Assembly: GCF_028554725.1 (NCBI RefSeq)
Contig: NC_071667.1
Span: 8,849,501 to 8,913,500 of the forward strand
Source of the DNA: Zeugodacus cucurbitae
Taxonomy: Eukaryota > Arthropoda > Insecta > Diptera > Tephritidae
DNA length: 64,000 bases
Reading direction: 5' to 3'
The notes below the pieces were generated by a model. The model was not told the DNA's origin. It saw only the letters and a program-made list of their open reading frames with translations, and searched no databases. This document shows positions 46,111 through 58,641 of this stretch, piece after piece; the stretch's first letter is position 1; each line of letters starts with the position of its first letter. The position numbers were made by a program, and so were the translations under genes.

Positions 46111-49100
46111 TAATTTGGAAAAAAATATTAATAATGGAAAGAAAATCTGATTGTCAGTATCATATAAGTACTACTTAATTGAGAGAAATGAAGTGAGCAT
46201 GTGAGTGCATGTGCAAGTTGTCAGCCTAAAAACATACAAAGGTTACTTGGCCACTCCAACAAATAGTATCGGCTCAAAGAATTTGTATTGTAATATTATA
46301 CAGAACATTTAAAAGTTCCTCATTCATAAATTAAGAATAATGATGTGACGTTAGCCATGACTTATTTATAATAAACTGATGATATTGATAACCCAAGTGT
46401 AAATAAAATTGAATAAAGAAGTGCAAAAAATATGGCCGAAATTAAAAGTAAGCACAATTTAATACTTTTACAACAATTTCTAGATTGAAGATATTAAGTA
46501 TGTGAAAAATCCTTGGCATTGTTTGTTGTTACGCTTTGCTTTTTTAATGTTGTTTGCTTGTTTCATTCTTCGGGTTTTTTTTTGCGAAAATTTATTGCTT
46601 TGTTTAATTTATTTCCGCCATAAAATAATTTACGACGCTTCCCCACTTACAAAACCAATGTATATGAGTGTATATTAACGCGTTTGTCGACGAGTCGACT
46701 CGGCTATAAACAATAATGAAAACCATACAAGTACGTAACATAACATAACTTACATATAAATAGAATCATTTCTAATAGCGATTTAAATGCGTTTCACAAT
46801 AGATTTTTTGGTTCGCGGTGGTCTGGCAGTATGGTGTTGTTGGAGAGCGAGTTGCAACCGTAAAGGTCTAAGGATTTTTTGAGTAGTTTACTGAATTATT
46901 GCAAATGATTTAAGATCTTCAGTAGTATTAAATTTAGAAAAAAGAAGGGAAAGGATAATCCAGGATTTTTTTTTAAATTAACGCTTAACTATCTGTTTTC
47001 CCGTTTTTGAAACTATCTGAGATTTATTTTTCAGAAAGCAAGATTTACTTCATGGAATAATTTAAATTTAAGGAGCTATATACAGTTAGGAGGTCGAAAA
47101 AAAGGCATTTTTCAAGAATATTTTCTAAGCAAACTATTTGGTTTATTGATTTGAAATTTGGCAGGTATATTATGACAACCTTAAACTATATTCACACATT
47201 TTTTATTGCCAAAAATAATTATTGGGAACGTATATTGCCAATTTTGCAGAGGTCCGCAAAAAAAAGACCTCTTGCGGTGAGCACGATATCTCTGGTCTGG
47301 ATCATCTAAAATGCAAAAACCAAATAAATTTCATTAATATAATAAATATCGAAGGAATTAGCAAAAAAAAAATGTTGACAAAAAGGCGGCTACTCAAAGC
47401 AAAAGGTTCGATTTTCGACCAAAATTCGGATCTTTAATTGTTTATAAAAATAAGAAATTTTCATCGGATGGGGATATCCTTCACTAATTACTAAAAAATA
47501 TAGTTAAGAAGCTTGTGTAAAAATTTCAGACCGATCGGTTCAGCCGTTTCTGGGAAATCTTGCTCACCGACTTTGAAAACACCGTTTCGAGAAAAACGAG
47601 TTTAAAGTTTTGAAAGCACTTTACATGTAGTCGGCGCGCCTTCACTAATGTGTCTATAACTTCGAAAATATTCGTCGGATCGACCTTAACCTCTTAAATC
47701 AAGTACCGTATCTTCTAATCAATATATAATATAATATATCTCGTGATTCTAACCTAGAAATTGATCGGATAGTGTTTTGAATTATCTGATCAGTTATTGG
47801 AGTTTTTTTTTAATAAGTATTAGTTTAAACACCTATAATTTTAATTCGAAATTTGAATATTTGCTTCACCACTCCACCTAACAATATTCCTGTAGAGGGT
47901 GTTGGCTAGCTCAGCAAACTTCGGTTTCGCTCAATCTCTCGATGCCTTACTTATTTGATTGATAATGCCTCGCGTGCGGCGCGAATATGCTTTTGGCCGC
48001 CCATTACCACTTGTGCCGCTTGTCATTTGCTTTAGCGTTCAGTCAATTCTTGTAATTTTGCCAATTCCTTTTTATCGCCACAAATTTGAGGTCATTTTGT
48101 AATATTTAATTTGACAAAAAATAAATGGCAATTATTGGCGTTGATTTATGTAAAATCAGCTCATTGAGTTTATTATTTCGATTTCTAATCCTTGAATGTT
48201 TGTATGTACGAATATGTGCCGTGCTTGTTGCCAACACTTTTGGCAAGCATGGTTAAAGCTTATGGACTCAATGTTATGGCAAATGATGAAGCTCCTTCTG
48301 GCTTAAATGCTTAGAGAATTTTGCTAAAAAACAAGAGAAATGACAATTGGCAATTTGTTTTCTGCGCTTAATTGTGTCAGTTATGGAGTTCTTTAGAGGC
48401 GCGTTCCGTGAACGTTTCGTTGGTCACAATAATGCTCAGCTGAATGGGTTTGGCTCGGTGAGGGCTCACATATACTGTGTAACGTCTATGCCGTTTGGTA
48501 ATACATATACACTTCGCATAGAAAAATATGTAGGTTTGTAACTGATTTTGGCCTACTATTTCTCATGCCTTATGCTTTTTGTCTGTTTTTTCTTGATTTT
48601 TGGTGCATAACAATTGTACTTGACATTCTTATTTCGCATGCCAGTTGTATGTATGTGAGTGTGTGTTACTTTTTTACAGTTGTTGGTATAAGTTGGGGCG
48701 GCACTCCTTTCATGCATTGCATGCCAGTCAGCGGGTAACATGGCGTGTACGCTGTTAGACGCTGGCTTTTCATTGAAGCTAAAGTAGGGTCCTTCAAGTA
48801 ATGCCTTGCGTGTCTTAAACTATTTGCGATTTTACGCTTCATCCACACGTTCAAAATTCGCTCATTTTTTCTTGGTACATACAAGAATACATACACGGTG
48901 TTTATCATACATAAGCACATAAATATTCTGCAACATTTTAGACACTACGATAAATGTCATTGCTTCTAAATGAGTATTTATGTGTTTTGTTGTTGGAATT
49001 TTCTCAGCAACACTTTTCAGGTATGTCATTCGACTTTTCTTTTTTTTTTTGGTTTTGTACTAGATACTGGTATTTCTCATTATTCGCACGCTTTTAAAAA

Positions 49101-49417
49101 CTAAAAGCCACGAAGAAAGTGAAATGAATATGAATATTTCATTGTCCAAACCGCAAACAAAAACTATATTTGCATATTCATTTATACTTACATGCATTAC
49201 TCAGTTATTATTATGAATCAACTCAGTGCGAAAAAATAATATGTAACTTTCGTCATATGTATAGGATAGGTCAAGGTAAGCAAATTGTGATGTGTTGTGA
49301 AAGATTTCCATACAGACAGAGGAAATCTAAAGTAAAAAGCTTTCAAATAATACTTTATGTATGTACTTATATTCATAAGTGATGCATTGTTTGAAACCTC
49401 TGGGGATGATATTTTTG
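46111..49417. other. Spacer with a decayed repeat at 47,085-47,700
   Basis: The 47,085-47,700 segment contains CCGATCGGTTCAGCCGTTTC and CCGTTTCGAGAAAAACG, relating it to the repeats at 22, 45 and 62 kb. The remainder shows no exon, RNA gene or clear element. Confidence 0.35.
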
Positions 49418-50615
49418 AAAAACCTATAATTATATGGGAGCTAGGAGATGTTGTGACCCGATTTTAATAATTTTTGGAACAGAGAAACACTATTGGAAGA
49501 AAACAATTTCCTCTGAATTACATTACATTAGTTGAGAGATTTACCCATATTTTCGGTTAAAATTTAACCTTAGGCGCTGAGTTCAACATGTTCGATATCT
49601 GGGGCCTTGAAAAGTTATAGTCCATTTTCGACAATTTTTTCACAAGTGATGCCACAGATCATATACTGTATTTGTGTTAAGTTTTATTTCACTATGATCA
49701 TTGGTTCCTAATGTAGATATTATAAAGTGAAGGATTCAGATGGAATTCAAAATTGAGTTATAACGGAAGTAGTCGTGGTTGTGAACCGATTTCATCCATT
49801 TTCCACACATGTCATCAGCGTGTCAATAAAATATTATATACCGATTCATTTTCATTGAAATCTGTCGAGTAGTTCCTGAGATATGGTTTTTGACCCATAA
49901 GTGGGCGATGCCACGCCAATTTTCCATTTTGTAAAAAGATCTGAGTGCAGCTTCAATCTGCTATCATTTCTGTGAAATTTTGTGTTTCTGACGTTTCTCG
50001 TTAGTGAGTTAACACACTTTTAGTAATTTTCAACCTAACCTTTGTATGGGAGGTGGGTTTGGTTATTATCCGATTTCATTCATTTTTGGACTATATAAGG
50101 AAACGGCTAAAAGAAACGACTGCAGAACGTTTGGTTTATATAGCTTTATTGGTTTGCAAGATATATACAAAAAACATATTTGGGGGCTGGGTCACGCCCA
50201 CTTTTCCAAAAAAATTACATTCAAATGTGCCCCTCCCTAATGTGATCCTATGTTCCAAATTTTTTTTTCATAACTTTATTTATGACTTAGTTATAGCTCT
50301 TTATGTGTTTTTGGTTATCGCCATTTTGTGGGCGTGGCAGTGGTCCGATTCCGCCCATCTTCGAACTTAACCTTCTTATGGTGCCAAGGAACACGTGTTC
50401 CAAGTTTCATTAAGATATCTGAATTTTTACTCAAGTTACAGCTTGCACGGACGGACAGGCGGACAGACAGACATCCGGATTTGAACTTTACTTTAACTGA
50501 TCACTTTGGTATATATAACCCTATATCTAACTCGTTTAGTTTTAGGACTTACAAACAACCGTTATGTGGACAAAACTATAATACTCTCTTTAGCAACTTG
50601 TGTTGCGAGAGTATA
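49418..50615 (+). repeat. TATACTCTCGCAA-family element, 5'-truncated copy
   Basis: It lacks the head hairpin and left terminal repeat but keeps the interior, the ACGGACAGGCGGACAGACAGA tract near 50,450 and the right terminal repeat TTGCGAGAGTATA (50603-50615). Its left part matches the 56 kb copy (GGGAGCTAGG, CCCGATTTTAA) better than the 33 kb copy, so at least two subfamilies are present. It holds a 105-codon frame at 50053-50370 similar to that of the 33 kb copy. Confidence 0.75.
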
Positions 50616-51357
50616 AAAATCGTCGCTAAACCTGAAAATACGTTACAAGTATTTTAGTATTCGGAAACTTGTAAAATGCTGATACTTGAGCTTCTCATCT
50701 TCTGTTGAACCCCCTCATCTAACAATTTATATTCCTACGACGAGTTTGAAATACACAATACGCGAATAAACAAAATATTCTCCACTTGAAGAAGAGTTTT
50801 TTATTGTACCCGAGTCACAAATACCCAATTTGCACAACAACCTCTATGGTAAAGAAAAAAAATAGTGACGGTTGATTGACAATTCCGCTGGCATGTTAAG
50901 TGTTCAACTATTCATTAGTCTTACTCTCACTTGACAATCCTTGAGATAATATTGTTCGGAGAGATCGTCTAAAGAGAAAAACGTGTAATTTAAGTTACTC
51001 TGCTCAACTTCAATACTCTGATCTTGTGGTTTTAGAAAAGACATATTATTTGAAGTAACTGATGTGGTAAGTAATCCCCGCATCCCTTATCAAATTACTC
51101 TGCACGTATGAGATACTGCTTAAACGAAATTTTATTTATATTTCTTCAACGTCTGAATTATTAGATTTTAAGGTGAAGCTATTTTGTTTGAGAATTTGAG
51201 GTTTAGCTCTGATCTTTGATAATTATTTTCATTCCCAAAGAGAGTATTCCGTTTTAGCGAAAAATTGAACTCAATGTTTAGTCAACCATTATCATGTGAT
51301 TATTCCATCATTAATATTATTTCATTCAAATTTGATAATTTTTTCTAATATTTACAG
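50616..51357. other. Spacer before KChIP-like leader exon
   Basis: AT-rich sequence ending in a good 3' splice site (TTTTTTCTAATATTTACAG, to 51357). No gene recognised. Confidence 0.4.
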
Positions 51358-52279
51358 TTGCTGGCAACGAAATACACACAAACTTAGACTTGTGTAGAAC
51401 ACAAATAGCATATGCAACAGTAGCATATGGCAACACTGATATGATTTGTTGCGCTTGAGATATGTTTTAAATAAATGAAGCAAAACGATTAAGACAAAAA
51501 TTTCAACTACAAAGCTTGTAAATACAATAAAGCTGAGAAACGAACAGTTTGTAATATAAAATATATTATACAAGACCGCCGCAAACCGCCGAAACAACAA
51601 GTTAACAAGACAACAACAAAGAATAAAATAGAAATCTCTACTATTATCAAACAACAATAACAAATCGAGCTACATATGTATATACAAAGCATAAGCGAGT
51701 AACAAAAATTGTCCAGTCAAATCTTATTCGAATTGTTACCGTTGCCAAAGCCTAGCTAATAAACTAATTTACCAAATACAAAAAGACGAACCAACTGTAG
51801 CCAATAAACGCATGGGAATTATAACACCAACAACTAAAAAAGCCATGGAAATGAACATGCAGACGCAGAAGAGTAAACAATCGAATTGAATTTAATGGAA
51901 TTATCACCAGTGACTATGCGTTTACATAGAAGCCAAAGCGTTTTCCTCTTATTTTCCGCTTTGCCACACAAAACTATTTACATCACATTTTAACTTGATT
52001 ACGAAGTACAACTATTGCAAAAATTCGCCAACGCCATAAGCTTGCGAAAAAAGGAATCGATTTTGAATTCAGTAAAATAAAAAAATAGAAACGCGTTCTT
52101 TTGTAAGTCTCTACAAACGCTATCACAATCGTCATATATCTTGTCTATCGCCACTGCACGCATCTCACAACATTCGTTGGTTCATTTCGCATTTTATCTG
52201 TACGAAAGTGAAAGGAAATACACGATAGAAAAACGAATTGAGCAAGAAAGTGCATAAAAAACACCAACAATAATTCAAA
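51358..52279 (+). other. Probable 5' UTR exon of the KChIP-like gene
   Basis: A polypyrimidine tract and TTTACAG end at 51357. The ~920 bases from there to the ATG are A/CAA-rich and leader-like, and no better acceptor lies closer to the start codon. The matching upstream exon was not identified; CA-rich stretches at 44.3 kb or 25.9 kb are only possibilities. Confidence 0.4.
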
Positions 52280-55003
52280 ATGACTTCGCCACCGGAAAGC
52301 CCCATAGAGGAGGTTGTCTTCGAATTGGAACACACTCGAGTGCCTAAGCCGATTAATGTAACAATTGAAGATTTGTATCGAGAGACTAAATTCTCAAAAC
52401 AAGAAATACGAATAATGTATCGAGGATTTAAAACGGTAAGTGAATTATGAGTAATGAATTATGAAATTAAAACACTTTTGATTGTTACGTTACGTGAACG
52501 TTATACCATATCATGAATTGTCATAACGATAGAGTTTCAGCACATTAGTAACGTTTTAGTCAGCCGAAAAGTTTCATTATTCTGAATTGAATTGAAAAAA
52601 AAATGTAAAATGTTACCAAAAATGTTTTTTTTTTTTTCGATTTAGGATGTGGGTTATCTTCTCACTATAGAACTTGCTCTTTACGACGTTGTCCAAACTA
52701 GTTTTGTTTTACGAATTTGATTCAAAATCTGCAAAAATTTTTTATCTATTGTAACAGAGTAATGTGTTCCACAAATAGCATAAATTATACAGCCACACAA
52801 AAAAAATTGTTGTCATGGTGTCGGTTTTTAAGAATTTAAAATGGCGGATCCAATATGGCGGTAATTTGGATTTAGAAAAACCTATACCGGATTCGTAATC
52901 AGCGACCCCGAAAACCACCGAATAACAAGTTTTAAACCAATCCGATGAAGTTCGAAAAACGCTGTCCGCCATATTGATTTTCCGGGGTTATGTCAATACC
53001 CTGATCTGATGGGGTTAAATGGACCTTGGAATCGGATTCAGCGACCCCAAAAACATACGGCACACATGGTAAGACCGCCAGGTCATGGCACAATTTTTTT
53101 TTGTGTGGCTGTGTTATTGAACAGTCTTCAACAAGAATTGAATATATCCTCAGCGGATTTCGATACTATGCCATATTTATTTCACTTTTATGTAAAATTA
53201 CTTTCGATACTATGCCATATTTATTTCACTTTTATGTAAAATTACTGATGCGAAGGTCATATCGGTAAACTGAGCAAGCTGGTTACTGATGATATTCTGT
53301 TTGAACAGAAAATTTATTAGGTCTACTTTGCTTCCGCCGTTTTTTTTTTGTAAATTTAGGGCTTTTTTTTGTATAAAAACGGTTACAAAAATGTTATTCA
53401 AAATATTGGCCGTCGCTAGCTACTACTTTTGACCATCTTTCTGGCAGCATGCGTATTCCGTGCAAATGTCGAGAATTCGGCTCAAAAAGTGACATTTTCA
53501 GTTGAGAATAAGTTTGGGATGCAAACAGATCTCTACAAATATTTTGTTGGGTTAATGTTAACACAAATGTCCAAGATCGATATAAAACGATTTAATCGAA
53601 CAGTGCTTGACCCTAGAGACGTCTATTGGTAAACGCCGGAAGCAAAGTTGTAGACCTAATAATTGACATATATATCAACCATCTTTCCTATCGGATTTGC
53701 GTGGAACTTTTTAAGAACTTTAAAGCAAAAGCCAAATATTTATTTAAGAATTAAAAAAAAATGATATGAAATCCATCACCAAGTTATGAACATATAAAAA
53801 ATTTACGATCAATTTAACGCCTTATTCTTGAGCAGTACGAATGACAGCAAAGCAGCTCAAGCGTTAAACACTTTTATTGACATTTTCACTTACGCCCCAT
53901 TTCTTTTGCAGGAGTGTCCCGAAGGTGTTGTGCATGAAGAATGTTTCAAGGAGATTTACGCAAAGTTCTTTCCACATGGCAGTAAGTGACAGTAAAATAA
54001 AAAGCACAAAACTGCATGAATGCATTAAATTATATTGATTAAGTGTAATATATTTTAATTGCGTACTAGTAATTTTACGGCATAACCTATACATTTGATC
54101 TTCTACCACATATGTATATATAATAATTCGTTGATATTTGCTCTTTGTTTAGATTCCAGTCTATATGCACACCATGTGTTCAGGACTTTCGATATAAACA
54201 GTGCTGGTTCCGTGAACTTTCGGGTAATTACATTGTTTATTAATACTAATCTTTTTGATACATAGACAAACAAATATTTTTAATGAACGTTTTTTTGTTT
54301 CTCATAGGAATTTCTCAATATCCTTTCAACGCTATTGCGCGGCACAGTGTACGATAAAGTCAAGTGGACCTTCAAATTGTACGATGTAAATGGTGATGGT
54401 CGGATAACACGTGGCGAAATGGGTGATTTATTCCAATCAATACACGAGTTAATGGGTCGACGGCCGCATCAGCCAGAGGAAGACCGAAAAGCCAAAGAAC
54501 AGGTATAATTAACCGAAATTGCAACATATTTATATGAAGTACTGTGTTGTAATGAAGCTTCATGAAAATAATGGACTTGGTAGTTTTATGCAATTATTGA
54601 AACAAAACCACAAAAAAAAACTCTTATGTTAAATATGGCCACATTACCATGTTATGATCTTATGGGTTCTATACATTAATTTTACGGTTTTGATTACTAT
54701 ACTATTGTCGGTACCAGGTGGTTATGTTGGGTAAATACTGTAATCAGTGGTGACGGATAAGTGTTTTAGGTCTTCAACGTCTGGTCTAACTTGCTATTTA
54801 GATTTCTTGAAAATTTTATAAAGATACGAAATTTAATGAACAGTTCAGTCTAAACTTTCGATTTCCCCTTTTAGTTGGAACGCACCTTCCGCTCATTCGA
54901 TCCGCATAATGTCGGTTATATTAATTTCGAGATGTGGATGAAGGGTCTGCTCACCAACCGAACCATTGTGAACTCATTCCATGTATTTCACTCGGATCCC
55001 TGA
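52280..55003 (+). CDS. KChIP-like EF-hand calcium sensor
   Basis: Five coding exons: 52280-52435, 53912-53981, 54153-54223, 54308-54502 and 54875-55003, phases 0/1/0/0, giving 206 aa. YRGFKTECPEGVV, EIYAKFFPHG, YAHHVFRTFD and LLRGTVYDKVKWTFKLYDVN follow Kv-channel-interacting proteins block by block. EF1 is the usual degenerate CPxG hand, EF2 (DINSAGSVNFRE) is weak as in the family, and EF3 (DVNGDGRITRGE) is canonical. EF4 (DPHNVGYINFEM) lacks proper residues at positions 3, 5 and 12 and should not bind calcium, which is unusual. KChIPs bind Kv4 channel N-termini and act as cytosolic calcium sensors (family knowledge); this may be a divergent paralogue. The frame continues beyond the stop (next entry). 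Confidence 0.9.
52789..53112. repeat. MITE in KChIP-like intron 1
   Basis: The ends ACAGCCACACAAAAAAAA and, inverted, ACAGCCACACAAAAAAAA..TTG are nearly identical over ~30 bp. The 324 bp interior has ATGGCGG twice, and CAGCGACCCC(G/A)AAAA near both the left third and the right third. No ORF, no certain target duplication. Confidence 0.6.
53158..53245. repeat. Perfect 44 bp tandem duplication
   Basis: The unit beginning TTTCGATACTATGCCATAT occurs at 53158-53201 and again at 53202-53245 with no visible difference, so the duplication is recent. It lies in intron 1, just after the MITE. Confidence 0.85.
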
Positions 55004-55287
55004 TGGTCGGAGAGTGACTTCGAAAGCATTTTGAATAATCAAGAAGTTATATCGCTGATAGATCTTTGAGAAAGCAAGAACAATAATGGCAAGAGCACAC
55101 ATAAAGCCAGCACAAGTCCACAGGTAAGCACATTTACAAACTTGCATATTGTCTATTTTCAAAATTTTATGTATTTATTTTGCAGACGAGTAAATCGTTA
55201 GACAAAAATAAGAAAACGAGCAGAAGTAGTCAAGTCGTTGAAAATAAAATGAGTTTTAGCGAAAAGAAAGCTGATGAAAAGGTGTAA
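55004..55287 (+). other. In-frame extension past two TGA codons of the KChIP-like gene
   Basis: After TGA 55001-55003 the same frame reads WSESDFESILNNQEV.. for 21 codons to TGA 55067-55069, then 18 codons (ESKNNNGKSTHKASTSPQ) to a donor CAG|GTAAGC at 55123. A 62-nt intron ends TTTTGCAG at 55185, and the frame continues in phase 0 for 33 Ser/Lys-rich codons (TSKSLDKNKKTSRSS..) to TAA 55285-55287. TAA and TAG are absent for 72 codons. Reading through both TGAs would give about 280 aa. It may equally be a 3' UTR intron with a chance open frame. Confidence 0.45.
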
Positions 55288-55917
55288 AATCAGGTGTATT
55301 TGTATGTACATAAAGTATTTAACAGTTAGTATGCTTCAGATTGCAAATTCGTGGTACTGAACGGGTAATTGCTGCACTTACAGTTGGCTGTTGCAATAGT
55401 TTGATTAATGAATGTTAATATTGAAGTAATACTAAAAGAAGTGTCATATAACTGAGACATAAACAAACTGAAAATAGCCTTAGAATATTTCATGGAGCTA
55501 TTTAATGCTCCAATTAGTCATATTACATACAAAACAGGTAAGAGTTATTCAAATATGTAAAATAAATCAAGCACAGTATTGCTAGAATTGACATTTGACA
55601 CTGTCAGGCGTTTAATTTGTTGATGTTTTATTTATTTTATTGAACTTTAGAAATTTTAAGAATTATATTTAAAATATTTAAATTTATAGTTTAACTATTG
55701 ATTTCAAATAATATATGTAAAGAATTAAGTATTTGTGTAAACTGCGTTCCATAATGTACGGATTTCAATGTGTCAAATTTAACGACGAAAAAATCAGTTA
55801 AAATGACAAAAGTAAAATTACGTTATATATGCCTTTCAACTACAGTAAAATGGCCATTTATATTTGAATTGGGTTGCAATTTAAGTTGTCAAGTTAGCTA
55901 GTAAATTTATGTCATTA
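55288..55917 (+). other. 3' flank of the KChIP-like gene
   Basis: AT-rich, presumably 3' UTR. Several A/T-rich hexamers resemble poly(A) signals but none stands out. No ORF or repeat was recognised before the TIR element. Confidence 0.4.
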
Positions 55918-56200
55918 TAATACTATGTTCGGACCGACATTGAAAACATGTTTTCATAGAAAAAATGGGTTTTCGTACGAAAACTTGTGTTTTCATCCAT
56001 GCAAAATCTGTCAAACGAAATCACAGTTTTCGCTGAAAACTACTTGAAAACTTACATTCCACTCATTATAATCGGTGCCTGCTCTAGTTTAGTCGATATT
56101 ATTGGAAGACATATTTTGCCAGCTCTAAATTGTCATTTGATATTGTAAGCAAATTCCACTACTTTGTCAAAATAATGGAGAAACAGAAATACAAATAAGA

Positions 56201-57449
56201 AATGAAGGGCTAAGTTCGGGTGCAACCGAACATGTTATACTCTCGCAATTTATTGATATATTTTTATTAAGATAACACACAATTTGAACCAATTTTAAAA
56301 TCCTATAATTAGGTATATGAGAGCTAGGGGAAGTTATAACCCGATTTTAACCATTTCTGGTACTGAGACACACTATTAGAAGAAAAATATTTCCTCTGAA
56401 TTAAATTGAGATATCTGAGAGATTTACCCATATTTTCGGTGAAAAATTACCATGGGGCACTGAATTCCTCATATTCGATATTCGGGGCATTGAAAAGCTA
56501 CAGTCCGATTTCGAAAATATTTTCATAAGTGAAGCCACATATGATATACAGTATTTGTGTAAAGTTTTATTTCGCAATCTTCATTGGTTCCTTATGTATA
56601 TATTATAAAGTGAAGGAATAAGATGGAGTTCAAAATTGAGTTACATGGGAAGTGAACCGATTTCATCAATTTTTCACACGTGTCATCAGGGTGTCAAGAA
56701 AATATTATATACCAAATTTCATTCGAATCAGTTCCTGAGATATGGTTTTTGACCCATAAGTGGGCGATGCCACGCCCATTTTCCATTTTGTAAAAAAATG
56801 TGAGTGCAGCTTCCTTCTGCAATTTCTTCTGTAAAATTTAGCATTTCTGACGTTTTTCGTTAGTGAGTTAACCCACTTTTAGTAATTTTCAACCTAACCT
56901 TTGTATGGGAGGAGGACGTGGTTATTATCCGATTTTAACTAATTTCATGGTGTGTGGTGAGGTGCCTAAGTTTGGTTTATGTAGCTTTTTTGGTTTGCGA
57001 GATATATACAAATAACCGAATAGGGGCGGGGCCACGCCCACTACCACAAAAAAATTACATCCAAATATGCCCCTTCCTAGTGCGATCATTTATTCCAAAT
57101 TTTTCTTTTATAACTTTATTTATGGCTTAGTTATGACACTTTATGTGTTTTCGTTTGTCGCCATTTTGTGGGCGTTTCAGTGGTCCGATTTTGCCCATTC
57201 GAAAGCAACACTCTCACGGTCCCAAGGAACATGTGTTCCAAGTTTCATCAAGATATCTCAATTTTTACTCAAGTTATCCGTTGCACGGACGGACGGACAG
57301 ACAGACATTCGGATTTTGACTCGTCTCGTCACCCTGATCATTTGATATATATAACCCTATATCTAACTCGTTTAGTTTTATGACTTACAAACAACCGTTA
57401 TGTAACAAAACTATAATACTCTCTTAGCAACTTTTGTTGCGAGAGTATA
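56201..57449 (+). repeat. TATACTCTCGCAA-family element, full copy
   Basis: The head GTTCGG..CCGAAC, left terminal repeat at 56236-56248 and right terminal repeat at 57437-57449 are present. Subfamily features (GAGCTAGGGG, CCCGATTTTAACC) match the 49 kb copy. It has an ACGGACGGACAGACAGACATT tract near 57,285 and an open frame at 57067-57345. Confidence 0.8.
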
Positions 57450-57452
57450 ATA

Positions 57453-58006
57453 AGAAAGGAAGGGCTAAGTTCGCGTGTGACCGAACATTTTATACTCTCG
57501 TAATTTATTTGTTTAAAGTTATTAAGCGCGTTTTCTTTTCTTTTCTCGAATAGTGACTTTTTATATTTCAACATTATACACATGCTGCATTACCTTTTCG
57601 AATGTGCTCCATTTTTACATGATTAAAGAACAAAAAAAATGTCACCCTATTATGCTGGTCATCTCTCACTGACAATTTGATAACTAGAGTACAGGGCAGA
57701 ATAAATTAAAAAAATTTTTGAGAAAAAAAGCGCTTTAAAATTACATTCAACTCGACTCATGTATTGGGCACAAAGTCCACTAGAAAACAAAAATCATTAT
57801 ATGAAAGATGGTGTAATTCCTGAAGTTTCATTAATATATCAGAAGTTTTACTCAAGTAATCGCTTGTACGAACAGACGGATTTTAACTCGTCTCGTCATC
57901 CTGAACATTTTGATAATTATAACCCTATATCGTTTAGTTTTATGACTTACAAACAACATGAGAACAAAACTTTGATACTTTCTTAGCAACACGTTGCGGG
58001 AGTATA
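57453..58006 (+). repeat. TATACTCTCGCAA-family element, internally deleted
   Basis: Follows the previous copy head to tail, 3 bases apart. It keeps the head (GGAAGGGCTAAGTTCG) and tail (TTGCGGGAGTATA at 57994-58006) but is only ~554 bp, with unrelated-looking or heavily diverged middle sequence. Confidence 0.7.
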
Positions 58007-58641
58007 AAAATGCTCAAATGTAAACAAACAAATAAATTTGTGAATTGTCAATGAAAACGCATCGAAAACACAAAATGTCAGACACAACGACACAATCTAA
58101 AAATTAATCCACAAATTGTGTTTTCAAGATGTTTTCAATGTCGGTCCGAACGTAGTATTAGCTATAAGAGTTAACTGACAACTGTCGTCGTTAATGTCAG
58201 TTAATTTGACATAATGAAACCACAATTTATAGTTTTCAATTTATGAGTTTTTCTGTATATATTTTTGACATTACATATGAAAAGGAAATTTTTATGTTAA
58301 TTAAATAGCTGTCAGCTGTGAAATGTCAAAACTAGTTGGAACAGAGACAAGCAATAATAAAGTTAAACAGTTAAGAAGAATTGAAATTCAATAAATTTAC
58401 CAAAAAGGTGTAATGCCAAAAACCGAGAATGAATTACTTTACTATATACTTAGTAATAGGGTTATGCTGTTTGATACATACATACATTTAGTAGTATGAA
58501 GGTTTTGCAAGTTGTGGTAGGTTGAAAAAGGATGCAAAACAATAAAATTCAATACATAAGCGTTTTGATGGAAAATTATAATAATAATTTGAGTATGAAT
58601 AACAAGAGCGAGTAACATACTAAAAACCAAATTAATAATAA

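Larger units (their letters stand above)
55918..58160. mobile_element. TIR element (GTTCGGACCGACATTG ends) with nested insertions
   Basis: 32 bp terminal inverted repeats at 55918-55949 and 58129-58160 differ at one base; each contains GTTCGGACCGACATTGAAAA. Subterminal sequence is full of GAAAAC/GTTTTC palindromes such as TTTTCGTACGAAAA. The original element was small: most of its 2.2 kb is two TATACTCTCGCAA-family copies inserted inside (56201-57449 and 57453-58006). No transposase; the superfamily is not recognised and no target duplication is evident. Confidence 0.75.

Noticed and set aside
54996..55075. Selenocysteine insertion at the two TGA codons
   Set aside because: KChIP-type proteins are not selenoproteins and no obvious SECIS-like element was recognised downstream.
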